A stretch of DNA of 64,000 bases from Halanaerobium polyolivorans (GTDB taxonomy: Bacteria; Bacillota; Halanaerobiia; Halanaerobiales; Halanaerobiaceae). Positions 17,343-24,932 of this stretch are shown piece after piece (position 1 is the stretch's first letter; every line of letters begins with the position of its first letter). Position numbers and translations under genes: made by a program. Below the pieces are notes generated by a model, which did no database searches, was not told where the DNA came from, and saw only the letters and a program-made list of their open reading frames with translations. The stretch lies in the NCBI RefSeq assembly GCF_020711195.1, contig NZ_JAJFAT010000004.1, forward strand, positions 62,001 to 126,000, given 5' to 3'.

Positions 17343-18113
17343 CTATAACTCTTTTAAATCTTTCTGATCGACTTCAAATTCTGCAACTAAGTCAGTAAAG
17401 ATTGCCATTATTTCTTCTAGTTTTTGATATAGTTCTGGATCACTTATTTTCCTCTGTGAGCGATCTTTTTTGATCAGCATCTCCTTTTTAATCCCTGAAC
17501 CCTCTCCAGCTAAAATATAGATCCTATCTGCCAGCAAAAGTGCCTCTTCAGGATCATGAGTGATAAAAAAGAGGCTGATTCCACTCTCTTTTTGAATCAA
17601 AGTAATCATTTTTCTTAAATTATATTTTGTTTTCATATCTAATGATTTTAAAGGTTCATCTAAAAAAACAAGATCAGCTTTAACCGCAAAAGCTCTGATC
17701 AATTCCAGGCGCTGTTTCATCCCTCCTGATAATTCGTGCGGATAGCTATTTTTAAAATTACTTAAACCGGAAAGATTAAACAAAAGCTCACGCAGCTTAG
17801 ATTCCTTTTCCAAATTGTAATTTTTTTGGACAAAAATCAAATTCTCTTCTGCAGTCTTCCAGGGCAGAAGTCTAGGCTCCTGAAATACATAAGCTAAGCG
17901 CAGTGAGTCTTTTTTTATTATTTCACCCTCATCAAGCTCTTCCATTCCGGCAGCAGTTCTAAAAACTGTTGTTTTCCCACTTCCTGAAGGGCCTAAAAGA
18001 CAGGTGATTTCACCTTGATAAACATTTAAATTTAAATTCTTTAAAACTGTTAGCTGATCATAACTTTTTTTAGCATTTTCAAACTCAAGTATTTTCGCTT
18101 TTTTTTCAGTCAT
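17343..18113 (-). CDS. ABC transporter ATP-binding protein (SsuB/TauB-like)
   Basis: 256-aa ATPase of a nitrate/sulfonate/taurine-type importer. It has Walker A GPSGSGKTT, signature LSGGMKQRLEL, Walker B LVFLDEP, and the H-loop in FITHDPEEALLLADR. Its start overlaps the permease gene by 8 bases. It energises uptake by the permease and binding protein encoded just upstream. The substrate cannot be assigned from the ATPase. Confidence 0.9.
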   Translation of the reverse strand: MTEKKAKILEFENAKKSYDQLTVLKNLNLNVYQGEITCLLGPSGSGKTTVFRTAAGMEELDEGEIIKKDSLRLAYVFQEPRLLPWKTAEENLIFVQKNYNLEKESKLRELLFNLSGLSNFKNSYPHELSGGMKQRLELIRAFAVKADLVFLDEPLKSLDMKTKYNLRKMITLIQKESGISLFFITHDPEEALLLADRIYILAGEGSGIKKEMLIKKDRSQRKISDPELYQKLEEIMAIFTDLVAEFEVDQKDLKEL

Positions 18114-18858
18114 TTTTCCACCTGCTAACCCTGGCCTTTAATTTTTCCAAGAGATAATATTCTACAAAGATCATAAATAGCAGCAAAATTATTGTCCAGG
18201 CAAATAAGCTGTCAGTTGCTAGCATACTATTTGCCCTGCTCAATTGATAGCCAATCCCACTCGAAGAACCGATAAACTCAGCAAATACCGAAGACTTCCA
18301 GGCAAAGGCAAAAGCTATACTTAAAGCTGAAACAAGGGCAGGTAATAAAGCGGGAAAATAGATTTCTTTTATTATTCTCAACCTTGGTGTAGAATAGGCT
18401 TCTGCCATTTCTACCAATTCGGTATTAAGATCTTCTATACCCTGAAAAAGATTAACAAAAATAACGGGCATTGAAACTATGAAGATCAAGAAAATTGGAG
18501 TAAGATCTTCTGCTACTCCAAACCAGATTACCGCTAAAGCAATCCAAACAACAGGTGGAGTGGCCTGAATCATGGTAATCAAAGGCCTAAATGATCTTTT
18601 AAAATATTTAAATCTATGCATTAAAAGGGCCAGTACTACCCCAGTGATAACGGCCAGACTGTAAGCGATTAAAGTTCTTCTCAGGGTAATCATAAAACTA
18701 GAATATAATACTCCACTAACAGCAATTTGATGTAAGGCCCTTAAACTCTCTCCGACCGAGGGCAGGATCAGGCTGTTTAAACCAGCTGCTGCCTGCTCCC
18801 AGATCAGAATTAAAATTATTAAGACTAGATAAAAGGGTTTAAAAATAGAATTCTTCAT
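18106..18858 (-). CDS. ABC transporter permease (SsuC/TauC-like)
   Basis: 250-aa inner-membrane permease with about six hydrophobic segments. Its cytoplasmic EAA loop reads EMAEAYSTPRLRIIKEIYFP ahead of ALLPALVSALSIAFAFAWK. It belongs to the BPD_transp_1 family, nitrate/sulfonate/taurine branch. It overlaps the binding-protein gene by 20 bases and the ATPase gene by 8, so all three form one transport unit. Confidence 0.88.
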   Translation of the reverse strand: MKNSIFKPFYLVLIILILIWEQAAAGLNSLILPSVGESLRALHQIAVSGVLYSSFMITLRRTLIAYSLAVITGVVLALLMHRFKYFKRSFRPLITMIQATPPVVWIALAVIWFGVAEDLTPIFLIFIVSMPVIFVNLFQGIEDLNTELVEMAEAYSTPRLRIIKEIYFPALLPALVSALSIAFAFAWKSSVFAEFIGSSSGIGYQLSRANSMLATDSLFAWTIILLLFMIFVEYYLLEKLKARVSRWKND

Positions 18859-19798
18859 CTACCATCCTGCCACCTATCATTTCTGGGTACATCTCTAAAA
18901 TTTCAGAAAAATATAAGTCTATAAGCTCTCTACTTTCAGCTTCAGCATAGATATTTAAATCAACCCTGCTTAAAGACTGCTCAAGCACAGCTACAGGCAT
19001 CTCAAAATGCTTGGCAGCAAGCTCTGCCGCAGCTGCTGGATTTTCATTTACCCAGTTAACTCCCTGATTATAATAAGCATTAACTATATTTGTAAACTGG
19101 GAATTTTCTTCTCCAAATTGACTGCTTACAAAAAGACCTACAAAAGGAATTCTGGGATCTCCATGAACTTTAGCCCATTCTTCCTGAATATCCATTGACA
19201 GCACAGCTTTTTCTGCATTCAACATTGTTACTGTAACCAAGGGCTCTGGTAGGAGAATTGCATCTAAATTACCTGCCATAAAATACTGAGCAGCACCTGG
19301 CAAAGATCTGTATACTAAATTAACAGACTCCGGATCAACATTGTTGGCTTCAAGTAAATAACGAGCCAAAAAGTCCAGGGGTCCTCCCTGAAGTGGTAAA
19401 GCCAGTGATTTAGATTCTAGATCCTGCCATCTTTCTACTTCAAAATCATAGCTCAGTAAATAGTCGATGGCCCAGGTGTTAATATTTAATAATTTTAAAT
19501 CTATCCCTCTATTATAGGCATTAGCACCTACATTACTACCTGTTATCAAAAAATCTATCTCATTTTGGGCAATTAAAGATATTCCTCTTTGGTGGTCTGA
19601 AGATAAATTCAAATTGATATCTAAAGACTCAGGAATTTCAGCTTCTTCCTGCATCCATAAAAATGGAATAGCAGCAGGTACATTTGGAGCATTGACATTA
19701 ATCTCTAGTGCTGCTGCAGGATTAAGAGCTGCCAGTAGAAAAATCACTAAAAAAAGCAGACTTAGAATTGAAATGCTTTTTATCTTTTGCTTAAACAT
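18839..19798 (-). CDS. ABC transporter substrate-binding protein (NMT1/SsuA-like)
   Basis: 319 aa. The N-terminal signal peptide (SILSLLFLVIFLLAALNPAAA, roughly residues 10-31) has no lipobox cysteine, so this is a soluble periplasmic protein, consistent with a diderm cell. The body fits the SsuA/NMT1/THI5-like fold (NVPAAIPFLWMQ; LPGAAQYFMAGNLDAILLPE). Such proteins bind sulfonates, nitrate, taurine, thiamine precursors and other small molecules, and the substrate here is unknown. It follows smsB by 28 bases on the same strand, so the transporter is probably co-transcribed with the Fe-S assembly genes. Confidence 0.85.
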   Translation of the reverse strand: MFKQKIKSISILSLLFLVIFLLAALNPAAALEINVNAPNVPAAIPFLWMQEEAEIPESLDINLNLSSDHQRGISLIAQNEIDFLITGSNVGANAYNRGIDLKLLNINTWAIDYLLSYDFEVERWQDLESKSLALPLQGGPLDFLARYLLEANNVDPESVNLVYRSLPGAAQYFMAGNLDAILLPEPLVTVTMLNAEKAVLSMDIQEEWAKVHGDPRIPFVGLFVSSQFGEENSQFTNIVNAYYNQGVNWVNENPAAAAELAAKHFEMPVAVLEQSLSRVDLNIYAEAESRELIDLYFSEILEMYPEMIGGRMVDEEFYF

Positions 19799-19826
19799 AG
19801 CTTCTTCCTCCTAATTGCTAAAATTA

Positions 19827-20765
19827 TTAATCGTTCAGCAGACCCTGGATGATTACATCTGATGCTTCTTCTTCATCTAAACCACGGGCCATTAATGTCT
19901 GCAGCTGAGTACTATCAACACTACCGATAGCAGCTTCATGAGTAACTTTTGCCTCAGGATGACGGACATCAACAATAGGAATAGCTCTTGCAATAGCATG
20001 ATCTTTGATAATCTCGGTACAGTCTACATGTCCCATCGCTTCTGGAGCATCAGCTGTTAATTCATTATATATCTCTGCTTCTGCTTTATCTTTAAGGGCA
20101 ATCTTCGAATCAAGCACACCCCGAGAACCCCTGCCATTTAAATGGGCAGCTTCTCTAATTTTAATTTCATCATCTTGTTCACCACTTATTCTAGCCAGCA
20201 TATCTACTTTAGCATAGTCATCTAAATCAGCAGTATAATCAAAATCTATTTTGCCAACTCTTCCTTTGAGCAGATCAAATTTAGTTACCAGATGACCATG
20301 TGGCCCAACATTAATTTTGGATTTAGCAATTACTTCAACCCCACCATTATCACCGTGAAAATGATGTTCCTTATAAATATAGCTGCCACCAGCCTGAACA
20401 TTAATTGCAGCATCCATTATATGCTGTACTTTAACTGCATTTGGAAATACACAATCTGCCCTAACCTCAACATGGGCATCTTTTTCTACTTCAACCTGCA
20501 TATCGATTTTTTGTCTACCTTCTTTGGGAAGAACTCCAAAACACATATGAACAGGATTTTTTATTTTATAGCCTGCTTTAATTCTAACTTTAACAGCAAC
20601 AGTATCTTCGGCAACTTTTTTGGCATCAACTTCTAAACCTTCTACCAGATTAGAACCTAAGATCTGATCTCTTTCCATAACTAAATGGGCTACTTCACTA
20701 TCAGAAAAAATATCATTTCCACCGGCCTCTTTATAGGCATCAACCATCATTTCATAATCTTGCAT
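19827..20765 (-). CDS. SufB/SufD-like scaffold of a minimal SUF (SMS) iron-sulfur system
   Basis: 312-aa member of the SufBD beta-helix family, much shorter than SufB (about 470) or SufD (about 400-430). It shows the family's C-terminal DHAIARAIPIVDVRHPEAKVTHEAAIGSVD and ends with ARGLDEEEASDVIIQGLL. The short SufBD plus SufC pair without SufS, SufU or SufE is the arrangement described as the SUF-like minimal system (SmsCB) in archaea and anaerobic bacteria. Its ATG overlaps the SufC-like stop by one base. It probably assembles [4Fe-4S] clusters in the cytoplasm. The label smsB would fit that scheme. Confidence 0.85.
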   Translation of the reverse strand: MQDYEMMVDAYKEAGGNDIFSDSEVAHLVMERDQILGSNLVEGLEVDAKKVAEDTVAVKVRIKAGYKIKNPVHMCFGVLPKEGRQKIDMQVEVEKDAHVEVRADCVFPNAVKVQHIMDAAINVQAGGSYIYKEHHFHGDNGGVEVIAKSKINVGPHGHLVTKFDLLKGRVGKIDFDYTADLDDYAKVDMLARISGEQDDEIKIREAAHLNGRGSRGVLDSKIALKDKAEAEIYNELTADAPEAMGHVDCTEIIKDHAIARAIPIVDVRHPEAKVTHEAAIGSVDSTQLQTLMARGLDEEEASDVIIQGLLND

Positions 20766-21514
20766 TAACTTGCCACCTCCGTTTCACATTCTTCAGCCTT
20801 TGTACAAGGGCCACAGAATGATTTAAAATATTCACTTATAGCCTCAGGTTTACCCTGACGAATAATTTCTCCATCACATAATAGAGCAGCTCTATCAGCA
20901 TATTTAAGCATTTCTTGAGAATGAGTGATCAACAAAATTCCACTCTGTGATTCTTTAAAATAATTTATCATATCAGCAATATTATTTAAAGCCACTATAT
21001 CTACCCCGGAATCAGGCTCATCTAAAATGATTAATTCAGGGTGCATTAAAATCAATGCAGCAAGCTCTATTCTTTTTCTTTCTCCACCACTCAAACTTTT
21101 ATCAACAAAACGGTCCAGATAAGTTTCAGGTCTAATAGCAACTTTTTGCAGAGCATCTCTCAGTTTTTCTTCTGTTACTTCTTCCTTTTTTGCCTTTAAA
21201 CCAAGTGATAAAAACTCTCTTACAGTTACCCCCTGATAACGAGCTGGCTCCTGCCAGGCAAGGGTTATTCCCTTTTTAGCTCTTTCATTAATCGGCAGAT
21301 CTTTTATTTCTTCTCCATTTAAAAGCAGCTCACCTTGATCAGGATAATATTTATTAATCCCCATTAAAGTATAGGCTAGGGTGGATTTACCACAGCCATT
21401 TGGACCTATAAGGGCAAAAACCTCTCCCTTTTCCAGGCTGAAATTTAAGCCATTTAGTATTTCAGCATCTTCAATTTTCAAATGTAGATCTTTTACTTCC
21501 AATAATTTTGTCAT
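20765..21514 (-). CDS. SufC-like ABC ATPase of the minimal SUF (SMS) system
   Basis: 249-aa soluble ATPase with Walker A GPNGCGKST, signature LSGGERKRIEL and Walker B LIILDEPDSGVDI, the SufC signature. It ends with a Cys-containing tail (SFCGPCTKAEECETEVAS, four cysteines counting the one before CT), which ordinary SufC lacks and which could bind a metal or cluster. It is translationally coupled to the SufBD-like gene, and there is no cysteine desulfurase nearby. The call is firm as a SufC homologue; the role of the Cys tail is open. Confidence 0.88.
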   Translation of the reverse strand: MTKLLEVKDLHLKIEDAEILNGLNFSLEKGEVFALIGPNGCGKSTLAYTLMGINKYYPDQGELLLNGEEIKDLPINERAKKGITLAWQEPARYQGVTVREFLSLGLKAKKEEVTEEKLRDALQKVAIRPETYLDRFVDKSLSGGERKRIELAALILMHPELIILDEPDSGVDIVALNNIADMINYFKESQSGILLITHSQEMLKYADRAALLCDGEIIRQGKPEAISEYFKSFCGPCTKAEECETEVAS

Positions 21515-21533
21515 TATAACACTCCTTATAAAT

Positions 21534-22757
21534 TTATTCCTTTGCTAAAAATTGATTTATCACAGCTGCATGATGACCGGTAATAATTATATGATGATTT
21601 GCAATAGCATCAGAAAGAAAGTAAGCTGAACTCTGCGGCAAATCAACTTTAATTTGAGTTCTACAGGCGTTTTCAGAATTCATATTCTCGATAATTTCTC
21701 CTTCAGCAACAAAATATTCTTCTAAACCACTACCACCAATCTTAAATACTGTAACAGCTCCTTTTTCTAATATACCCTGAATTCCAACTCCAAGACCTGT
21801 TTCAAAGTGAGAACGCAAAATAAACTTTTCACTTATAGAAATAGGTACAGTACAGTGGGCAAAAGATATCTGATCTTTTTTACTATCTATTTGCACCGGA
21901 TTTGCCATAAAAGGTGTTTGACCGGTTAATTCTTCTGCCAAATACATGGTAAATACTGCCGGGATATCTCCTTCACAACCTGCGGTAATCCCTTCATCAT
22001 TTAAAAGGGCTAAGGCAAGACAACCAGTATTTTTAAGCTTTTCTACCAGATCAAAACACCTTATTGTTAAAGCATCTAAATTATGATCTTTGGTCAATTT
22101 TTTAAGAGCCAGATAAATTTCAGCAGCCTCAATTAAATCTCTCTTATTACTTTCCAGCATTTTTTCAGCCTGCTCAAAATATTTTTCAGCAGTTTTTTGG
22201 GCTGCCTCTGCCTCGACATTTTCTAGTAAACTATAAAATTCTTCCATTTCTAGATCGATAAATTTTGGGCCCCAGTGCTGAGCAGCTGCTTCTCTATTAA
22301 TCTGACTGCCGATTAACCAGTCAGATGAACGGCCTATTATCCCTATTCTGGCTTCTGAAATTTTAGTCCTTATCTTCCTATATTCTATTAATTCTTTTAT
22401 TTCAGCAAGCAGATCTTCATTTTCTCCATGCAGAATCTTTGCTTCTACACCTTGTTTATTAATAAAACTCAGTATTTCTAAAGCAGCAGGAAGAGAATTA
22501 TTAATTTCAACAGCATATAGATAAATAGGTCGGGGTAAATGCTCAAAAATTTGGGCGAAATTTTCTTCAGAACCCCCTGTTTTAATAAAATTAATAATTA
22601 AATCATAATCTGAAAAGTCATGGTCTTTAACCTTATCAAAAGTAATTTCTGTAATTTCAAAATTATTATGCAAAAACTCATATTTATCAGCCAGAGTTTT
22701 ATTAATTCTCTCTTCAGCATGAATTTCTGATATTATTGAAACCAAAGCAATATTCAT
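21534..22757 (-). CDS. L-fucose/arabinose isomerase-like protein
   Basis: 407 aa. The C-terminal half has the FucI/AraA-type active-site region: ALLNDEGITAGCEGDIPAVF, TGQTPFMANPVQID, FAHCTVP, and later HFETGLGVGIQG. The N-terminal half is a divergent Rossmann-like region. Relatives (COG2407) isomerise aldoses and ketoses, but many have no assigned substrate. No sugar kinase, aldolase or sugar transporter lies nearby, so a classical fucose pathway is unlikely. It is the first gene of the long operon and lies 19 bases ahead of the SufC-like gene. Confidence 0.75.
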   Translation of the reverse strand: MNIALVSIISEIHAEERINKTLADKYEFLHNNFEITEITFDKVKDHDFSDYDLIINFIKTGGSEENFAQIFEHLPRPIYLYAVEINNSLPAALEILSFINKQGVEAKILHGENEDLLAEIKELIEYRKIRTKISEARIGIIGRSSDWLIGSQINREAAAQHWGPKFIDLEMEEFYSLLENVEAEAAQKTAEKYFEQAEKMLESNKRDLIEAAEIYLALKKLTKDHNLDALTIRCFDLVEKLKNTGCLALALLNDEGITAGCEGDIPAVFTMYLAEELTGQTPFMANPVQIDSKKDQISFAHCTVPISISEKFILRSHFETGLGVGIQGILEKGAVTVFKIGGSGLEEYFVAEGEIIENMNSENACRTQIKVDLPQSSAYFLSDAIANHHIIITGHHAAVINQFLAKE

Positions 22758-22839
22758 TATTTAACCTCCAAAAAATCTTTTTCTCTTTATCATTACTATT
22801 ATATTTAATTTTAGCACTATTAGCAAACATAATTTTAGA

Positions 22840-22869
22840 TAAAAAAAGACCGCCCCTTTAAGACGGTCT
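22840..22869 (-). terminator. Rho-independent terminator of glgA
   Basis: A 10-bp hairpin (22847-22869; core AGACCG/CGGTCT, extended by G-U pairs, AAA loop) is followed on the minus strand by TTTTTTT. It lies 28 bases past the glgA stop and isolates it from the fucose-isomerase-like operon. Confidence 0.85.
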
Positions 22870-22897
22870 CTATTTGCCATATGATAATATATTTTGA

Positions 22898-24673
22898 TTA
22901 AACCTTAATCATCTCTGCTATATTTTGATATTTTTTCTTACCTATTCCTTTAACAGCTGTTAAATCACCTGCTGCTGAAAATGGTCCATTTTCATCTCTA
23001 TAGGCAACTATTCTTTCTGCATAAGCATTACCAATCCCATCTAATTGGGAAAGTTCAGCTGCTGAAGCAGTATTAATATTTATTAGCTTATCTTCTTGCT
23101 CAGCTTCAGCTTTTTCTGCTTCTTTACTTGCCTTAGTTTCAACAATATCAGTTACTTGAGGTTCATATACTTTAATATCTACGGGGGTCTCAGCTTCTTT
23201 TGTCTCTACTGTTTCTTTTTCCACCTCTATACCAACTAAATCAGCATAAAGATCTTCGTATTTGCGGGCTGAATTGTGCCAGCTGTAATCAAGATTCATA
23301 ACTCTAGAAACTAATTTATTCCAGACACCTTTTTGCTCATAAAAAGAAACCGCTCTTTGAATTGTATAGAGCATATTATGAGCATTATAATCAGCAAATG
23401 TAAAACCAGTTCCTTCTCCTGTTTCTTCTTTATAGGAAATCACAGTATCATTTAAGCCACCAGTTTCTCTAACAATTGGAATAGTACCATAACGGAAACT
23501 GATTAACTGACTTAAACCACAGGGTTCATAACGGGAAGGCATTAAGAACATATCACTACCAGCATAAATTTGATTAGCAAGTTTACTGTCATACATTATA
23601 TTAACAGAGAGGTTATCCTGATATTCCGACTCTTTAGCTTTTAAGAAGTCCTCATATTCTCTGTAACCTGTACCCAGAATTAAAAGTTGAGCACCTGTTT
23701 CCAAAATCTCATCAAAAACAGCTTTAACTAAATCAAGTCCTTTTTGCTCAACCAGACGAGAAATAAAGCCAATTAAAGGAATATCTGCATCAACTTTAAG
23801 TCCCATTTTTTGCTGGATATGAATTTTGTTTGCTATCTTCTTATCGATTTCTCCCTTAGAATAGCGGACCGGAATATTCTCATCTGCAGCAGGATTAAAT
23901 TTATCATAACTAATCCCATTTACAATTCCACTTAAATCATCTCCCCGCAATCTAAGAGCATAATCAAGACCTTCGCCAAAGTATGAGGTCTGGATCTCCT
24001 GGGCATAACTTTCACTCACAGTTGTAATATGATCTGCATACATTATACCACATTTCATATAATTTGTGAGTCCATTATGACGGACTTTACCGCTGTCCCA
24101 GTGGTTTTGACCTAAGGCTAAAACATCACCAGCAACTTCAGGCCCAAACTGTCCCTGATAGCGGATATTATGTATTGTAAATACAGTTTTCATATCCTTA
24201 TAAAAATCCTGCTGACGATAACGGTCTGCAAAAAGTACAGGCAAGGGTCCTGTCTGCCAGTCATTAGCATGTATAACATCAGGTTGGAATCCAATTACAG
24301 GCAGCATATCTAATACAGCCTGTGAGAAAAATGCGTACTGCTCATGTTTATCTTGATTTTCATAGAGAGAATCTCTATCAAAATAATGCTTATTATCAAC
24401 AAAATAAACAGGTACTCCATCCTCTTCTAAATAGTTAACTCCCAAATATCTGTCTCTCCAGGCCAATTTGGTTCTAAAATAACAGACTGACTCCATCTTT
24501 TCTTGATACTTTTCTGGAATCTGTCTATACTGTGGTATTACCAGCCTTACGTCATGCCCCTCTTCAATTAAAGCTTGGGGTAAAGAACCTGCTACATCAG
24601 CAAGACCTCCAGTCTTAATAAATGGATCTGCTTCTGAAGCTACAAATAAAATTTTCATTTTTTCTTTTTTCAT
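22898..24673 (-). CDS. glgA: Glycogen synthase (ADP-glucose) with a C-terminal ComEA-like HhH domain
   Basis: 591 aa against about 480 for the family. Residues 1-480 are an ordinary GT5 glycogen synthase: substrate-lysine motif KTGGLADVAGSLP near the N-terminus, HANDWQTGPLP, and the C-terminal PSRYEPCGLSQL. A charged linker of about 50 residues (Glu/Lys/Val-rich) follows. The last 63 residues (about 529-591) form a double helix-hairpin-helix like ComEA: LININTASAAELSQLDGIG and then LTAVKGIGKKKYQNI. It is one continuous frame. The start is the ATG at 24673 with AGGAGG 7 nt upstream; the preceding TTG is less likely. It elongates alpha-1,4-glucan from ADP-glucose made by GlgC/D encoded divergently. 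The HhH domain is not expected on this enzyme. Confidence 0.95.
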   Translation of the reverse strand: MKKEKMKILFVASEADPFIKTGGLADVAGSLPQALIEEGHDVRLVIPQYRQIPEKYQEKMESVCYFRTKLAWRDRYLGVNYLEEDGVPVYFVDNKHYFDRDSLYENQDKHEQYAFFSQAVLDMLPVIGFQPDVIHANDWQTGPLPVLFADRYRQQDFYKDMKTVFTIHNIRYQGQFGPEVAGDVLALGQNHWDSGKVRHNGLTNYMKCGIMYADHITTVSESYAQEIQTSYFGEGLDYALRLRGDDLSGIVNGISYDKFNPAADENIPVRYSKGEIDKKIANKIHIQQKMGLKVDADIPLIGFISRLVEQKGLDLVKAVFDEILETGAQLLILGTGYREYEDFLKAKESEYQDNLSVNIMYDSKLANQIYAGSDMFLMPSRYEPCGLSQLISFRYGTIPIVRETGGLNDTVISYKEETGEGTGFTFADYNAHNMLYTIQRAVSFYEQKGVWNKLVSRVMNLDYSWHNSARKYEDLYADLVGIEVEKETVETKEAETPVDIKVYEPQVTDIVETKASKEAEKAEAEQEDKLININTASAAELSQLDGIGNAYAERIVAYRDENGPFSAAGDLTAVKGIGKKKYQNIAEMIKV

Positions 24674-24932
24674 CAAGCCACCTCCTAAAAAGTTCGATAA
24701 ATCTTTATCTCCGACAAGTGAATAATTTCCAATTTAAGCTAAATATATATTTCCCCGTATAACAATAGTTTATTAAAACTCTCTGCTCCTGTCAAATTAA
24801 AGATTTTTGAGCAAATTAAATTAGCTTTAAAAAGAAGTTAATTAAAGGAAAATATCACTAAATAGAGAATAGTTATAATACATAAGCCAAAATTTTAAAT
24901 AGTTTTAAGTTAATTGAGAGGAGGGAGTTTTT
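24674..24932. promoter_or_regulatory. Divergent glgA / glgB intergenic region
   Basis: 259 bases between the two start codons. On the plus strand a TATAAT lies at 24874-24879, 54 bases ahead of glgB, without a convincing -35. A GGAGGG Shine-Dalgarno precedes the glgB ATG. On the minus strand AGGAGG precedes glgA; I cannot assign its promoter. No operator-like palindrome stands out. Confidence 0.4.
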
